A stretch of DNA of 64,000 bases, from positions 1-64,000 of the forward strand of contig WOYE01000009.1 in NCBI GenBank assembly GCA_009740415.1, in the 5' to 3' direction. Shown here piece after piece: positions 8,052 to 16,465 of the stretch (position 1 is its first letter; each line of letters opens with the position of its first letter). The DNA is from Planococcaceae bacterium Storch 2/2-2. Lineage in GTDB: Bacteria; Bacillota; Bacilli; Bacillales_A; Planococcaceae. The notes beneath the pieces were generated by a model. That model was given only the letters and a program-made list of their open reading frames with translations, was not told where the DNA came from and searched no databases. Made by a program: the position numbers and the translations under genes.

Positions 8052-9482
8052 ATGAGACCGAATTGGCTTCATCGAAGAGTCCGTCAAACACCTCAGCGGA
8101 TCGGGTTACGGTTCGGTGAGGAACAATGGACGTTTGAACAAATGGAACAAAACGTTTTGCGATACGTTACCTTGTTGCAAACGTACGGTGTACGAGAGGG
8201 AACTCGCATCGCCTTGTACGGTCAAGCGACCCCTTCGTTCGTCTTTTTAATTCATGCCAGTTTTTACGTCGGTGCAGAAGCGGTTTTGCTCAATTGTCGT
8301 CTCACGGCAGAAGAGCTCGCTTTTCAAATCGATGACGCGGACGTGTCGTTAGTCGTAACCGAGGATGTGACGCCGTTTGAATCTGTTTCAGCGCGAGTCG
8401 TATCGTTCACGGACCGTTTGCCTGCCGAGCGATCTGTTTCGTATCGAACGGAATGGGAGGCTCATGAACCGGCGACAATCATGTATACGTCTGGAACGAC
8501 CGGTCGTCCGAAAGGGGTGATCCAAACGTACGGGAACCACGAAGCGAATGCGCTCGCTTCTTTGCTCAATTTAGGTTTGGCGCCATCGGACAGTTGGCTC
8601 GTCACCGTACCACTTTTTCACATTAGTGGACTGTCGATTCTCGTCCGGACCGTTTTGTACGGGACGACGCTTCATTTAACGCCACGGTTCGATGAGGAGG
8701 AAAGTGCACGACTCATTACTTTAGGCCGAGTGACGATGATGTCGGTCGTCACCGTTACGTTAGAACGTCTCGTACGTGTCATGGAACGAAATAGATGGGT
8801 CGCACATGAACGGTTCCGACTCGTCTTAGCAGGTGGTGGTCCGATTCCGCCGTCGTTGCTCGACCGTGCAGAACGTGTCGGGATCGTCGCTCTTCAAACG
8901 TACGGAATGACAGAGACGAGTTCTCAAACGGCGACGCTCGCCATTGAAGAAAGTAAGCGAAAAGTAGGATCGGCAGGTAAGCCGCTCTTTTGGAATGACG
9001 TCATGATCGACGGAACAGATGAACCGTACACGTACGGTGAAATTTGCATACGAGGGCCTCACGTCACACCTGGCTACGTCGGGCACGCGTCAACGATCGA
9101 TGCACAACGTGATGGGTGGTTTCATACGGGAGATATCGGCTACTTCGACGAGGAAGGGTTTTTATACGTCGTCGATCGTCGCAACGATTTAATCATTTCC
9201 GGTGGTGAAAACATTTATCCCGCTGAAATCGAACACGTGCTTATGCGACATGAAGCGGTGCGAGAAGCGGGCGTCTGTGGCGTACCGAGCGAAGAGTGGG
9301 GAGAAGTGCCGGTCGCTTACGTCGTGTTAGAAGAAGATGTTTCGCTCGATATTCTCAAGCGCCAGTGCGAACGACATTTAGCACCGTACAAACGACCGAA
9401 ACAAATCGTCGTCGTCGACGAGTTACCGCGCAATGCGTCGAATAAATTGTTACGAAGGGAGTTAAAAACATGGGGGAATTGA
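8052..9482 (+). CDS. menE: 2-succinylbenzoate--CoA ligase MenE
   Basis: ATP-dependent ligase that activates o-succinylbenzoate as its CoA thioester through an acyl-adenylate. The 476-residue ANL-family protein shows the P-loop-like IMYTSGTTGRPKGV, QTYGMTETSSQ, the hinge GWFHTGDIGYFDEEGFLYV, DRRNDLIISGGENIYPAEIE, and a C-terminal NASNKLLRRELK holding the adenylation lysine. The ATG at 8052 is chosen because AAAGGAGTGAACAG precedes it. An in-frame start at 8001 would put the menB terminator inside the gene. It overlaps menC by 13 nt. Confidence 0.95.
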   Translation: MRPNWLHRRVRQTPQRIGLRFGEEQWTFEQMEQNVLRYVTLLQTYGVREGTRIALYGQATPSFVFLIHASFYVGAEAVLLNCRLTAEELAFQIDDADVSLVVTEDVTPFESVSARVVSFTDRLPAERSVSYRTEWEAHEPATIMYTSGTTGRPKGVIQTYGNHEANALASLLNLGLAPSDSWLVTVPLFHISGLSILVRTVLYGTTLHLTPRFDEEESARLITLGRVTMMSVVTVTLERLVRVMERNRWVAHERFRLVLAGGGPIPPSLLDRAERVGIVALQTYGMTETSSQTATLAIEESKRKVGSAGKPLFWNDVMIDGTDEPYTYGEICIRGPHVTPGYVGHASTIDAQRDGWFHTGDIGYFDEEGFLYVVDRRNDLIISGGENIYPAEIEHVLMRHEAVREAGVCGVPSEEWGEVPVAYVVLEEDVSLDILKRQCERHLAPYKRPKQIVVVDELPRNASNKLLRRELKTWGN

Positions 9483-10603
9483 TGATTGAGACGGTTCGTT
9501 TACGTCGGATCGTCGTGCCGTTAAAACGTCCGTTTCAAACGAAGTTGCAGCACGTTCAAGAAAGGGAAAGTATCGTCGTTGAAGTATCGGATGGCCAGCA
9601 GGTTGGCTATGGGGAGTGCGTCGCTTTTACGACGCCTTGGTATACGGAAGAGACGACGAATACGTGTTGGTATGTGATGAAGCAAAAATTAATCCCGCTC
9701 ATTTATCGAGAGCCGTTCCGACGAAAAGAAGAAGTGTTCGATCGTTTTCAATCGATCGACGGACACCGTATGGCAAAAGCAGCCGTCGAACAAGCGATTT
9801 GGGATTTGTTTGCGAAACGTGACGGTCTGTCAATGCAACAACTTGTAGGCGGAAAGCGACAGGCGATTCCAGCAGGTGTCGTCGTCACGTGGCAAACGGA
9901 AAAAGAATTGATCGAACGAGTCGAAGAAGCGGTCGCCAAAGGGTATACGCGAGTGAAAGTGAAAGTTCATTCAGAAGTGGACGTCGCAGCGTTGCGTCGC
10001 GTCGTTCGCCAATTTCCAGACATTCACTTCTTTGCGGATGCGAACGGTCATTTCACAGAACGAACGATGAGCCAGCTATTCGCTCTAGACGAAGTCGGCT
10101 TCCGTTTACTCGAACAACCGTTTAAAGAAGAGGAAGAGGCGTTGTACGAACGATACGTCCCTCGATTGCAGACACCTGTCGCCTTAGACGAAAGCATTCA
10201 TTCACTCGCTGATGTGGACCGAGCGATTGAAAAAGAAATCGCTTCTTGCATCGTCCTGAAGCCGGGACGCGTCGGTGGGATGAGCGAATCGCTCCGCATT
10301 ATCGAGCGTTGCCAACGAGAAGGTCTCGATTGTTGGATCGGTGGGATGATCGAATTCGGCGTGTCGAAGGCGTTTAATTTAGCGCTCGCTTCCCATGAAG
10401 GGATTACGCTTCCAGGTGACTTCAGTACGTCTGACCATTTTTGGGACCGTGACATCGTCACACCACCGTTTCATTTGGAAGAGGGAAAGATGCTCGTGCC
10501 AAGTGGGGCAGGTATCGGAGTAGCACTCGATGAAGAAGCAGTCCGTTCGTACGAAGTGAATCGTCACGATTCCCAACGAGTTTGTCCGTTAAGTTGGTCG
10601 TAA
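9470..10603 (+). CDS. menC: o-succinylbenzoate synthase MenC
   Basis: Enolase-superfamily dehydratase that turns SHCHC into o-succinylbenzoate. The 377 residues show the superfamily's second-shell and metal ligands in order: KVKVH (catalytic lysine pair), FFADANGHF (Asp), RLLEQPFKEE (Glu), VALDESIHS (Asp) and CIVLKPGRVGG (base Lys). The start ATG 9470 lies 9 nt after AAGGGA. An alternative ATG at 9482 with GGGGG before it cannot be excluded. It is the last gene of the operon, ahead of a strong terminator. Confidence 0.94.
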   Translation: MGELMIETVRLRRIVVPLKRPFQTKLQHVQERESIVVEVSDGQQVGYGECVAFTTPWYTEETTNTCWYVMKQKLIPLIYREPFRRKEEVFDRFQSIDGHRMAKAAVEQAIWDLFAKRDGLSMQQLVGGKRQAIPAGVVVTWQTEKELIERVEEAVAKGYTRVKVKVHSEVDVAALRRVVRQFPDIHFFADANGHFTERTMSQLFALDEVGFRLLEQPFKEEEEALYERYVPRLQTPVALDESIHSLADVDRAIEKEIASCIVLKPGRVGGMSESLRIIERCQREGLDCWIGGMIEFGVSKAFNLALASHEGITLPGDFSTSDHFWDRDIVTPPFHLEEGKMLVPSGAGIGVALDEEAVRSYEVNRHDSQRVCPLSWS

Positions 10604-10607
10604 GTAG

Positions 10608-10656
10608 AAAAATACCGGTTCATCGTTAATTGAATCAACGATGAACCGGTATTTGT
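10608..10656. terminator. bidirectional terminator between menC and znuA
   Basis: A long, perfect 18-bp stem (10610-10627 with 10637-10654) ends in AAA/TTT on both sides, between two convergent genes. Confidence 0.92.
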
Positions 10657-10658
10657 AT

Positions 10659-11711
10659 TTATTGAAGTGCTTCTCGTAAGACGTCGATGTTTCGCTCCAT
10701 CAATGTGAAGTAGTCTTCATTGTTTGCAATATCCTCTTCTGTTAATACACCTAAGTTGTGTAACGTTAACGATTGTGCACCAATTTCTTTTTGTACGACT
10801 TCCGTTAGTTTAGAAGAGACGTTTTGCTCGAACAATACGTATTGGATATTTTGTTCTTTCGCTTGCTTCACGAGCTCAGCGAGCTGTTTTTGAGACGGTT
10901 CGTTTTGGCTATTTAAACCAGCAACAGACATTTGTTCGAGTCCGTAACGATCTGCAATGTAACCGAACGCTGCGTGAGAAACGAAGAACGTATCATTCGG
11001 TACTTCGTCAGCCATTTTTTTAAAGTTTGCATCGAGTTCAGCGAGCTGAGCGCTCAATTGTTCGTAGTTGTTTTCAAACTGTTCTTTTTGTTCAGGACGT
11101 TGTTCAATCAGTTGTTCTTTAATCGCATAAGCGAGCTGTTCGCTTAAAGCAGGTGAAATCCAAACGTGGGGGTCGAAGTCGCCATGATCGTGTCCGTCAT
11201 GGTCATGTGCGTCTTCTTCATGTGCATCATGTTCATCTTCATCGTGTGCATGTGCATCGTGTTCTTCCTCTTCACTATGCTCGTGCGCGTCATGATCGTC
11301 GTGGTCATGTGCATGACCTTCATGTAAATCTTCTTCTTTGATCGTTTCACCGAGTGGAACGAAAGTGATCGATTCATCTTTTAACGTCTGTTTCGCTTTG
11401 TCGACGAATCCTTCTAACCCGAGTCCGATGTAAAAGAGAGCATCCGCTTGTGCGAGAGCCATCATTTCTTTCTGTGTCGGATCGAACGCATGCTCATCCG
11501 TTCCAGGTGGGTAAATTGACTGGACGTCGACTGCGTCACCACCGATTTGTTCGGTAAAGTAAGTGAGCGGATAGACCGTCGTATAAATTGAGAGTACGTC
11601 ATTTGACGTTTCCTTTTTTGAATCGTTCGTCGCTTCTTCTGCATCGTTACAAGCTACTAACAATGTCATGAGTGAAACGAGTAGAACGAATGTCATCCAA
11701 CGTTTTTGCAA
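10659..11711 (-). CDS. znuA: zinc ABC transporter substrate-binding lipoprotein (ZnuA/AdcA type)
   Basis: Extracellular lipoprotein that captures zinc for an ABC importer of the cluster A-I family. About 350 residues: signal peptide with lipobox LLVAC (Cys21), first metal ligand in GTDEHAFDPT, a His/Asp/Glu-rich loop near residues 130-176 with about 16 His, then DPHVWISP and FFVSHAAFGY, which hold the next two His ligands. TTG at 11711 is chosen: GGAGG lies 8 nt before it and the signal peptide then starts MQKRW. The track start at 11726 would overlap that site. A Zur box lies upstream. No znuB or znuC is adjacent, so its permease must be elsewhere. Confidence 0.9.
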   Translation of the reverse strand: MQKRWMTFVLLVSLMTLLVACNDAEEATNDSKKETSNDVLSIYTTVYPLTYFTEQIGGDAVDVQSIYPPGTDEHAFDPTQKEMMALAQADALFYIGLGLEGFVDKAKQTLKDESITFVPLGETIKEEDLHEGHAHDHDDHDAHEHSEEEEHDAHAHDEDEHDAHEEDAHDHDGHDHGDFDPHVWISPALSEQLAYAIKEQLIEQRPEQKEQFENNYEQLSAQLAELDANFKKMADEVPNDTFFVSHAAFGYIADRYGLEQMSVAGLNSQNEPSQKQLAELVKQAKEQNIQYVLFEQNVSSKLTEVVQKEIGAQSLTLHNLGVLTEEDIANNEDYFTLMERNIDVLREALQ

Positions 11712-11734
11712 AGAAAAAACCTCCAAGTTGATAA

Positions 11735-11749
11735 TAGTAATGATTACGA
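11735..11749 (-). promoter_or_regulatory. Zur box upstream of znuA
   Basis: TAGTAATGATTACGA matches the Bacillus Zur operator TCGTAATNATTACGA at all but one of the fixed positions. It lies 24 bp before the chosen znuA start, where Zur with zinc would block transcription. Confidence 0.85.
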
Positions 11750-11793
11750 TTTAAATCGTACACCGTTTTTAAATAAAAAGCAACCCTTTTTGT

Positions 11794-11830
11794 CATAAAA
11801 AAAGAAGAGGAGCATTATTCCTCTTCTTTT
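11794..11830 (-). terminator. terminator of yidD
   Basis: A 12-bp stem (11800-11811 with 11819-11830) with a leftward A run that reads as T on the minus strand. It begins inside the last codons of yidD. Confidence 0.85.
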
Positions 11831-12048
11831 CGGACTGGTGGAACCGGGTCGTAATAGTCGTCTTTATTGAACGGATGGCAGCGGGAAATCCGTTTAATCG
11901 CTAACCAACTCCCTTTGACCGCTCCATGTTTTTCGATCGCTTCGATACTGTAGTGAGAGCACGTCGGATTGAATCGACAAGTTGGCGGTGTCATCGGCGA
12001 AATAAACTTTTGGTAAAAACGAATCGGTCCAATGAGTAATCGTTTCAT
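11815..12048 (-). CDS. yidD: membrane protein insertion efficiency factor YidD
   Basis: Small membrane-associated protein of the YidD family (YtjA in Bacillus), thought to help YidC insert inner-membrane proteins. The 77 residues carry the family core [19 protein letters not shown], the [14 protein letters not shown] stretch with conserved Cys and the C-terminal RISRCHPFN, followed by an acidic-basic tail. The start is placed at ATG 12048, after AAGGGAACGT, which matches the family N-terminus MKRLLIG. A longer TTG start seven codons upstream lacks a ribosome site. Confidence 0.93.
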   Translation of the reverse strand: MKRLLIGPIRFYQKFISPMTPPTCRFNPTCSHYSIEAIEKHGAVKGSWLAIKRISRCHPFNKDDYYDPVPPVRKEEE

Positions 12049-12117
12049 ACGTTCCCTTCTTTCTTTCAAATAGTGTACAAATGTTCGTTTTGTTATGCAA
12101 ATCGTTTGATTTTGTTT

Positions 12118-12143
12118 TCAAAAATAGGTCATTTGGTCGATAA
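12118..12143 (+). promoter_or_regulatory. possible sigma-D-type promoter of the YjfB-like gene
   Basis: TCAAAAATAGG near 12118 and GTCGATAA (12136-12143) resemble the flagellar sigma-D boxes TAAA and GCCGATAT with about 14 nt between. The match is partial. Confidence 0.3.
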
Positions 12144-12172
12144 TAGAATGGTATAGAGAGGAGGAGTTACGA

Positions 12173-12352
12173 ATGAATATGAATGCGATGATGGCAAGTC
12201 AATTGCAAAGTTTACAATCGCTCGTCCAAATGAGTGTCATGAACAAGTCATTAGCGATGAGTGTTTCGGCAGCAGAAGAAATGTTAGAAAGCGCGCCGAA
12301 AGTAGAAGCGGTTCACCCTCATAAAGGACAGTCCATTGATGTAAAAGGGTAA
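12173..12352 (+). CDS. YjfB-like putative motility protein
   Basis: A 59-codon ORF with a strong ribosome site (GAGGAGGAG, 6-8 nt before ATG). The protein has a Met-, Gln- and Ser-rich helical start (MNMNAMMASQLQSLQSLVQM), then MSVSAAEEMLES and a polar tail with HPHKGQSIDVKG. The composition, length and helix pattern resemble the YjfB putative motility family of Bacillus (B. subtilis yjfB is under sigma D). The function of the family is not known. It stands alone between yidD and ytkD, with its own terminator. Confidence 0.65.
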   Translation: MNMNAMMASQLQSLQSLVQMSVMNKSLAMSVSAAEEMLESAPKVEAVHPHKGQSIDVKG

Positions 12353-12362
12353 AGTTTGAAAG

Positions 12363-12396
12363 AAAAGCCAGTCGATTCGTCGGCTGGCTTATTTTG
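12363..12396 (+). terminator. terminator of the YjfB-like gene
   Basis: AAGCCAGTCGA/TCGGCTGGCTT stem (12365-12375 with 12380-12390, TTCG loop) followed by ATTTTG; the T tract is short. Confidence 0.7.
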
Positions 12397-12403
12397 TGAA
12401 AGG

Positions 12404-12434
12404 TTGACAAAGCGACGTTCTCTTTCGCTATACT
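12404..12434 (+). promoter_or_regulatory. promoter of ytkD
   Basis: TTGACA (12404-12409) and TATACT (12429-12434) are near-consensus hexamers, but the spacer is long at 19 nt. Confidence 0.6.
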
Positions 12435-12454
12435 AGACGGAAGGGAGGGAAGAA

Positions 12455-12919
12455 ATGATGATGACTTATGAAGATTTAAAAGGCGCGATCGTCGATTTAA
12501 CGTTCGGGCCGAATGAGTACGGTATTGAAGCGCGTCACGTCTTATTGATCGCTCGCGACCGAGAGCGCTGGCTACTTACGAAACATAGGCAACGCGGCAT
12601 CGAGTTTCCAGGAGGGAAGGTCGAGCACGGGGAGACGGTAGAAGATGCGGTTCGTCGTGAGGCGTATGAGGAGACGGGTGTAAAGATCGGCTCTCTTTCA
12701 TACATCGGTGAGTACGTCGTTCATACGGAGCGTCCGTTTTGTAAGGCGGTCTATACCGGTGAAATCGTTCAAATCGATGAGACGTATCCGCTCTATGAAA
12801 CGGAAGGTGCGATTTGGTTGACGGAAGAGCAACTGAAGAAGTGCAGCCGTTTGAGCTTTCATATGAAAGACCGTGGAATGGAGCAGTTGATCGAGTGGGT
12901 GAAACGTTATGCGAAGTGA
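12455..12919 (+). CDS. ytkD: Nudix hydrolase, YtkD-type nucleoside triphosphatase
   Basis: Predicted to hydrolyse (oxidised) nucleoside triphosphates to monophosphates, a MutT-like house-cleaning role. The 154-residue protein has a full Nudix box: GGKVEHGETVEDAVRREAYEETGV around residues 53-76, with the REAYEE metal-binding helix. WLLTKHRQRGIEFPGG before the box and SFHMKDRGM near the end match B. subtilis YtkD. The neighbouring yidD (ytjA) is also its neighbour in Bacillus. The ribosome site AAGGGAGGG precedes three ATG codons in a row; the first is given. It overlaps the next gene by 11 nt. Confidence 0.88.
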   Translation: MMMTYEDLKGAIVDLTFGPNEYGIEARHVLLIARDRERWLLTKHRQRGIEFPGGKVEHGETVEDAVRREAYEETGVKIGSLSYIGEYVVHTERPFCKAVYTGEIVQIDETYPLYETEGAIWLTEEQLKKCSRLSFHMKDRGMEQLIEWVKRYAK

Positions 12920-13703
12920 CGGAACGATTGTAGCGCGTCGATATTTCCCATCACCGACGCCACATGTCGTAATTGAAGAAGTGACGTACTACGTCGATGG
13001 GCTTCGAGTGAAAGGATTGCTCGCTTCGCCTGTAGCAAAGGGTCGTTGGAGCGGACTTCTTTACTTACGAGGTGGCATTCAATCGATCGGGACCGTTCGA
13101 CCTGCTCGGATTGCTCAGTTTGCACGTCGAGGATTTGTCGTATTTGCGCCTTTTTATCGCGGCAATCGTGGCGGCGAAGGAAGAGACGCTTTCGTCGGAG
13201 CGGACCGAAACGACGGGATTGTCGGCATTGAGGTATTGAAACAACAGCCGAACGTTTGGAACGACCGATTGCACGTCATCGGTTACTCGAGAGGGGGCGC
13301 GATGGCTTGTTGGGTCGGGATCGCACGGGAAGACATTCGTTCCGTTACGGTTTGGGCAGGGATGAGCGATATCGTCGCGACTTACAAAGAACGCGTCGAC
13401 ATGCGACGTATGATGAAACGAGTGATCGGTGGAACGCCGAATCGCAACGTGCGAGCTTACCGAGATCGAGATCCTTTGTCGAACGTTTATCGGATCGAAG
13501 CACCGGTTCATATTATTCACGGGGCGCGCGATACGAACGTTTCATTCGGACAAGCGTGCCGGCTTGAAAATGAGTTGCGTGCGCAATCGAAACAAGTGTA
13601 TACTACGTATTTGAAACGATTTGATCACTTTATTCCACAAATGGAAAATCGAATGCTCGTCGGACGTGTCACACGTTGGATGAAACGACAAGAGATGAAG
13701 TAG
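12909..13703 (+). CDS. ytmA: alpha/beta hydrolase, YtmA-type S9 peptidase-like
   Basis: A 264-residue serine hydrolase of the prolyl-oligopeptidase-like group, substrate unknown. It shows GLLYLRGGIQSIGTVRPARI and APFYRGNRGGEGRD near the N-terminus, the nucleophile elbow VIGYSRGGAM (Ser127), the acid in HGARDTNVS and a His in FDHFIPQ. MRRMMKRVIGGTPNRN in the middle matches B. subtilis YtmA closely. It is translationally coupled to the Nudix gene. It could act as an acylaminoacyl-peptidase or an esterase; the sequence does not decide. Confidence 0.8.
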   Translation: MRSDGTIVARRYFPSPTPHVVIEEVTYYVDGLRVKGLLASPVAKGRWSGLLYLRGGIQSIGTVRPARIAQFARRGFVVFAPFYRGNRGGEGRDAFVGADRNDGIVGIEVLKQQPNVWNDRLHVIGYSRGGAMACWVGIAREDIRSVTVWAGMSDIVATYKERVDMRRMMKRVIGGTPNRNVRAYRDRDPLSNVYRIEAPVHIIHGARDTNVSFGQACRLENELRAQSKQVYTTYLKRFDHFIPQMENRMLVGRVTRWMKRQEMK

Positions 13704-13712
13704 AGGTGTAGG

Positions 13713-14192
13713 ATGAATCAAAAAATTATCGGTATTCTTATTTTATTAATGGCCGTCGTCGTTCTCATATTTAGCCAGTTCGGAAATGGAGCGAAAGTGC
13801 GCGCTTTAAAAAAAGAAATGCTTGCGTTGGAAGATGGTAGCGTGATGACGTTAGAAGAAGTAATCCCGTTCGAATGGGAACGTCTTTTTCAATTCGATCC
13901 GTACACGCCACGTGAACAAATCGAAGAAGCCATTCGGAAAAAAATTCATCGTTCTTCGATCACGGTGAACGATAACGAACGTACGATGTTAGCGATGAGT
14001 GGAAGAGACGTCGTATACGATTCATCGGGTGATCCGTCGGTGTACGGTTACTTGTTTCAAACGTCAGGTGAAATGAAGAGAGGCGAGCATACCGAATTTC
14101 GAGTCGAACATCGAGGCGATTACGTCTTTCTCGTTCGTACAGATTCAGAACGTGAGTTTAACGAGAAACAGATAGATGGCATAAACGAATGA
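13713..14192 (+). CDS. hypothetical membrane-anchored protein
   Basis: A 159-residue protein with one N-terminal membrane segment (residues 5-22, IIGILILLMAVVVLIFS) and a soluble part probably outside the cell. The domain has ALEDGSVMTLEEVIPFEWER followed by FDPYTPREQIEEAI, a pattern (Trp-Glu, then Pro-Tyr-Thr and an acidic helix) seen in small Bacillus envelope proteins of unknown function. It starts 9 nt after ytmA, with an AGAGGTG ribosome site, and probably shares its transcript. No terminator is visible directly after it. Confidence 0.65.
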   Translation: MNQKIIGILILLMAVVVLIFSQFGNGAKVRALKKEMLALEDGSVMTLEEVIPFEWERLFQFDPYTPREQIEEAIRKKIHRSSITVNDNERTMLAMSGRDVVYDSSGDPSVYGYLFQTSGEMKRGEHTEFRVEHRGDYVFLVRTDSEREFNEKQIDGINE

Positions 14193-14344
14193 AATAGTTG
14201 ACGCGTCTATCATTTTTTACGAATGAATCGATGGGGTCTCTTCATTTTCTGTTGGAACGAATGTACTTTTTCCATCATCGATCATGTATCGTCCTACTAA
14301 GAAAGTATACGTTTTTCGTTTGAAATGAATGTACGATGTAGAAC

Positions 14345-14388
14345 ATCAAAAAGCCTCACTCTTTCGAAAAAGAGTGAGGCTTTTATTG
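14345..14388 (-). terminator. terminator of pckA
   Basis: A perfect 16-bp stem (14349-14364 with 14369-14384, loop CGAA) with A on the left, which reads as T on the minus strand. It may also stop transcripts arriving from ytmA. Confidence 0.92.
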
Positions 14389-14394
14389 CATCGA

Positions 14395-15981
14395 TTAAGC
14401 GATCGGTCCGCCGTTTTTCGCGAAACGTTCTGAAACGTCTCCGAAACGTTTGAAGTTTTCACGGAAGAGATCTGCTAATTTTTTCGCAGTCGCATCATAT
14501 GCTTCGCCGCTTTCCCATACGTTGCGTGGGTTTAAGAGGTCGCTCGGTACACCTTCAATTGCTGTAGGCATTTCGAGGCCGAAGATTGCGTTCGTTTCTG
14601 TTTCTACGTTGTCGAGTTCGCCGTTTAATGCTGCGCGAACCATCGCACGCGTATATTTTAATTCCATACGTTTACCGACTCCGTATTCTCCACCTGTCCA
14701 TCCTGTGTTTACGAGGAAGACGTTCGCATCGTGCTCATCGATTTTTTCACCGAGCATATCCGCATATTCTGTTGGGTGAAGTGGTAAGAACGGCTCTCCG
14801 AAGCATGATGAGAATGTTGCTTCTGGTTCCGTTACGCCACGTTCTGTACCCGCGAGTTTTGAAGTGAAGCCACTTAAGAAGTGGTACATCGCTTGGTCTT
14901 TCGTCAATTTTGAAATCGGAGGTAAGACGCCGAACGCATCTGCTGTTAAGAAGATGATCGTTTTCGGATGTCCTGCTGCCGACGGAACGACGATGTTGTC
15001 GATGTAATCGATCGGGTAAGCGACACGTGTATTTTCTGTTAATTTGTTGTCATCGTAGTCTGCTACGCGTGAAGCGTCATCGATTACGACGTTTTCAAGA
15101 ACTGAACCGAAACGGATCGCATTGTAAATTTCAGGTTCTTTTTCTTCAGAAAGGTTAATACATTTTGCGTAGCATCCGCCTTCGATGTTGAACACACCGT
15201 TGTCTGACCAACCGTGCTCGTCATCACCGATTAATTTACGGTCTGCGTCTGCAGATAATGTCGTTTTACCTGTTCCTGATAAACCGAAGAAGAGCGCTGA
15301 TTTTCCATCTTCGCCAACGTTTGCTGAACAGTGCATCGGAAGGATGCCTTCTTGTGGTAATAAGTAGTTCATAACAGAGAAGATTGATTTTTTCATTTCT
15401 CCTGCATATTCAGTACCACCGATTAAAACAGTACGCTTTTCAAATGAAATCATAACGAATGCTTCAGAGTTCGTACCATCTACTGCTGGGTCCGCTTTGA
15501 ATGAAGGAGCTGACACGACTGTAAATTGTGTTTCGTGTGCTTTTAACTCTTCTTCAGTCGGACGAATGAACAATTGATGAACGAAAAGGTTATGCCAAGC
15601 GTATTCGTTGATCACTTGGATTGAAAGTTGTGCGTCTTTGTCGGCACCTGCGAACCCTTTGAAGACGAACAATTCGTCTTTTTCTGCTAAGTAGTTCGTC
15701 ACTTTATCGTACAATTTGTCGAATACTTCTGCTGAGATTGGCTTGTTCACTTTGCCCCAGCTAATTTTATCTTTCGTATCCGCTTCTTCGACGATGAAAC
15801 GGTCGTTCGGTGAACGGCCAGTGTATTTACCTGTTTCAGAGACGATTGCGCCGTCTGCTGTAATTTTTGACTCGCCGCGTTTCGATGCTTTTTCAACTAA
15901 TGTTGCAACTGAAGGTTGCATCGTCACATTGCTTCCTGAAAGGAGCTTTTCTACTTGAGGTGTCGTTTTCGGTGTAATCAT
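14395..15981 (-). CDS. pckA: phosphoenolpyruvate carboxykinase (ATP)
   Basis: Converts oxaloacetate and ATP to PEP, the entry step of gluconeogenesis. The 528-residue form starts [14 protein letters not shown]. Visible sites are the PEPCK P-loop [13 protein letters not shown], the metal-binding [24 protein letters not shown] with the hyper-reactive Cys, and the substrate arginine loop [17 protein letters not shown] 15981 is chosen after AAGGAAGG, though the 11-nt spacing is long. The 21 codons further upstream contain no family sequence. It is divergent from metK, as in other Bacillales. Confidence 0.96.
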   Translation of the reverse strand: MITPKTTPQVEKLLSGSNVTMQPSVATLVEKASKRGESKITADGAIVSETGKYTGRSPNDRFIVEEADTKDKISWGKVNKPISAEVFDKLYDKVTNYLAEKDELFVFKGFAGADKDAQLSIQVINEYAWHNLFVHQLFIRPTEEELKAHETQFTVVSAPSFKADPAVDGTNSEAFVMISFEKRTVLIGGTEYAGEMKKSIFSVMNYLLPQEGILPMHCSANVGEDGKSALFFGLSGTGKTTLSADADRKLIGDDEHGWSDNGVFNIEGGCYAKCINLSEEKEPEIYNAIRFGSVLENVVIDDASRVADYDDNKLTENTRVAYPIDYIDNIVVPSAAGHPKTIIFLTADAFGVLPPISKLTKDQAMYHFLSGFTSKLAGTERGVTEPEATFSSCFGEPFLPLHPTEYADMLGEKIDEHDANVFLVNTGWTGGEYGVGKRMELKYTRAMVRAALNGELDNVETETNAIFGLEMPTAIEGVPSDLLNPRNVWESGEAYDATAKKLADLFRENFKRFGDVSERFAKNGGPIA

Positions 15982-16055
15982 AGTTTTCAGTACCTTCCTT
16001 TTTATATATATTCTACCAACTTTAATAAAGCTGGATGATAGCACATTTCGTAATT

Positions 16056-16066
16056 AGTATAACATA
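16056..16066 (-). promoter_or_regulatory. extended -10 promoter of pckA
   Basis: On the minus strand TG-T-TATACT (TATACT at 16061-16056) is an extended -10 element about 75 bp before the pckA ATG. No good -35 hexamer is present. Confidence 0.45.
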
Positions 16067-16121
16067 TTGAGCATAATAGTCTATTTCTTTCTTTAAAACA
16101 AGTGAAATGAATACGACCCGT

Positions 16122-16150
16122 TTGACAAAAAAGGGGCACTTTTGTAAGAT
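16122..16150 (+). promoter_or_regulatory. promoter of metK
   Basis: TTGACA (16122-16127), a 17-nt spacer and TAAGAT (16145-16150), directly ahead of the S-box leader. Confidence 0.85.
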
Positions 16151-16167
16151 AAGCAATGAAACGGATA

Positions 16168-16294
16168 CTCTTATCCTGAGTTGGCAGAGGGACAGGCCCT
16201 ACGAAGCCCGGCAACCTGCGCGCTTTTAAGTGATGTGACGAGCGCGCGAAGGTGCCCAACCTGAAGCAAGGTTCACTTCCTTGGACGATAAGAG
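16168..16294 (+). promoter_or_regulatory. SAM-I (S-box) riboswitch
   Basis: The closing helix CTCTTATC/GATAAGAG (16168-16175 with 16287-16294) frames the S-box core: CTGAGTTGGCAGAGGGAC, the GCCCTACGAAGCCCGGCAACC block and AGGTGCCCAACCTGAAGCAAGG. SAM binding to this leader favours the downstream terminator, so metK is made only when SAM is low. Confidence 0.96.
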
Positions 16295-16313
16295 TGAAAG
16301 GTGCTGAACGGAT

Positions 16314-16357
16314 AGCCTTTCTCTCATGGAATCTTCGTGAGCGAAAGGCTTTTTTTA
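16314..16357 (+). terminator. S-box expression-platform terminator
   Basis: A stem of 14 pairs with one mismatch (16314-16327 with 16337-16350) followed by six or more T, 20 nt after the aptamer and 110 bp before metK. Confidence 0.9.
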
Positions 16358-16465
16358 TTAGATAATGCATCGTTGGAGCAGAAGGATGGCGAAATGTTGC
16401 CCATCCTTTAATATAGGACGTATGAGTACCGTATCAATTTGTTAATTATATGAGGAGGAAACAGT

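Noticed and set aside
11150-11340. Repetitive CAT/GTG-rich DNA that could be taken for a repeat array or CRISPR
   Set aside because: The repeat unit is the Asp-His/Ala-His codon run of the zinc-binding loop of ZnuA; there are no spacers or regular repeat length.
14193-14344. Possible small gene or RNA between the membrane-anchored protein and the pckA terminator
   Set aside because: No ORF with a ribosome site, no promoter and no stem-loop other than the pckA terminator were seen.
15982-16044. 21-codon N-terminal extension of pckA
   Set aside because: No ribosome site and no family similarity; the shorter start begins at the conserved PEPCK N-terminus.
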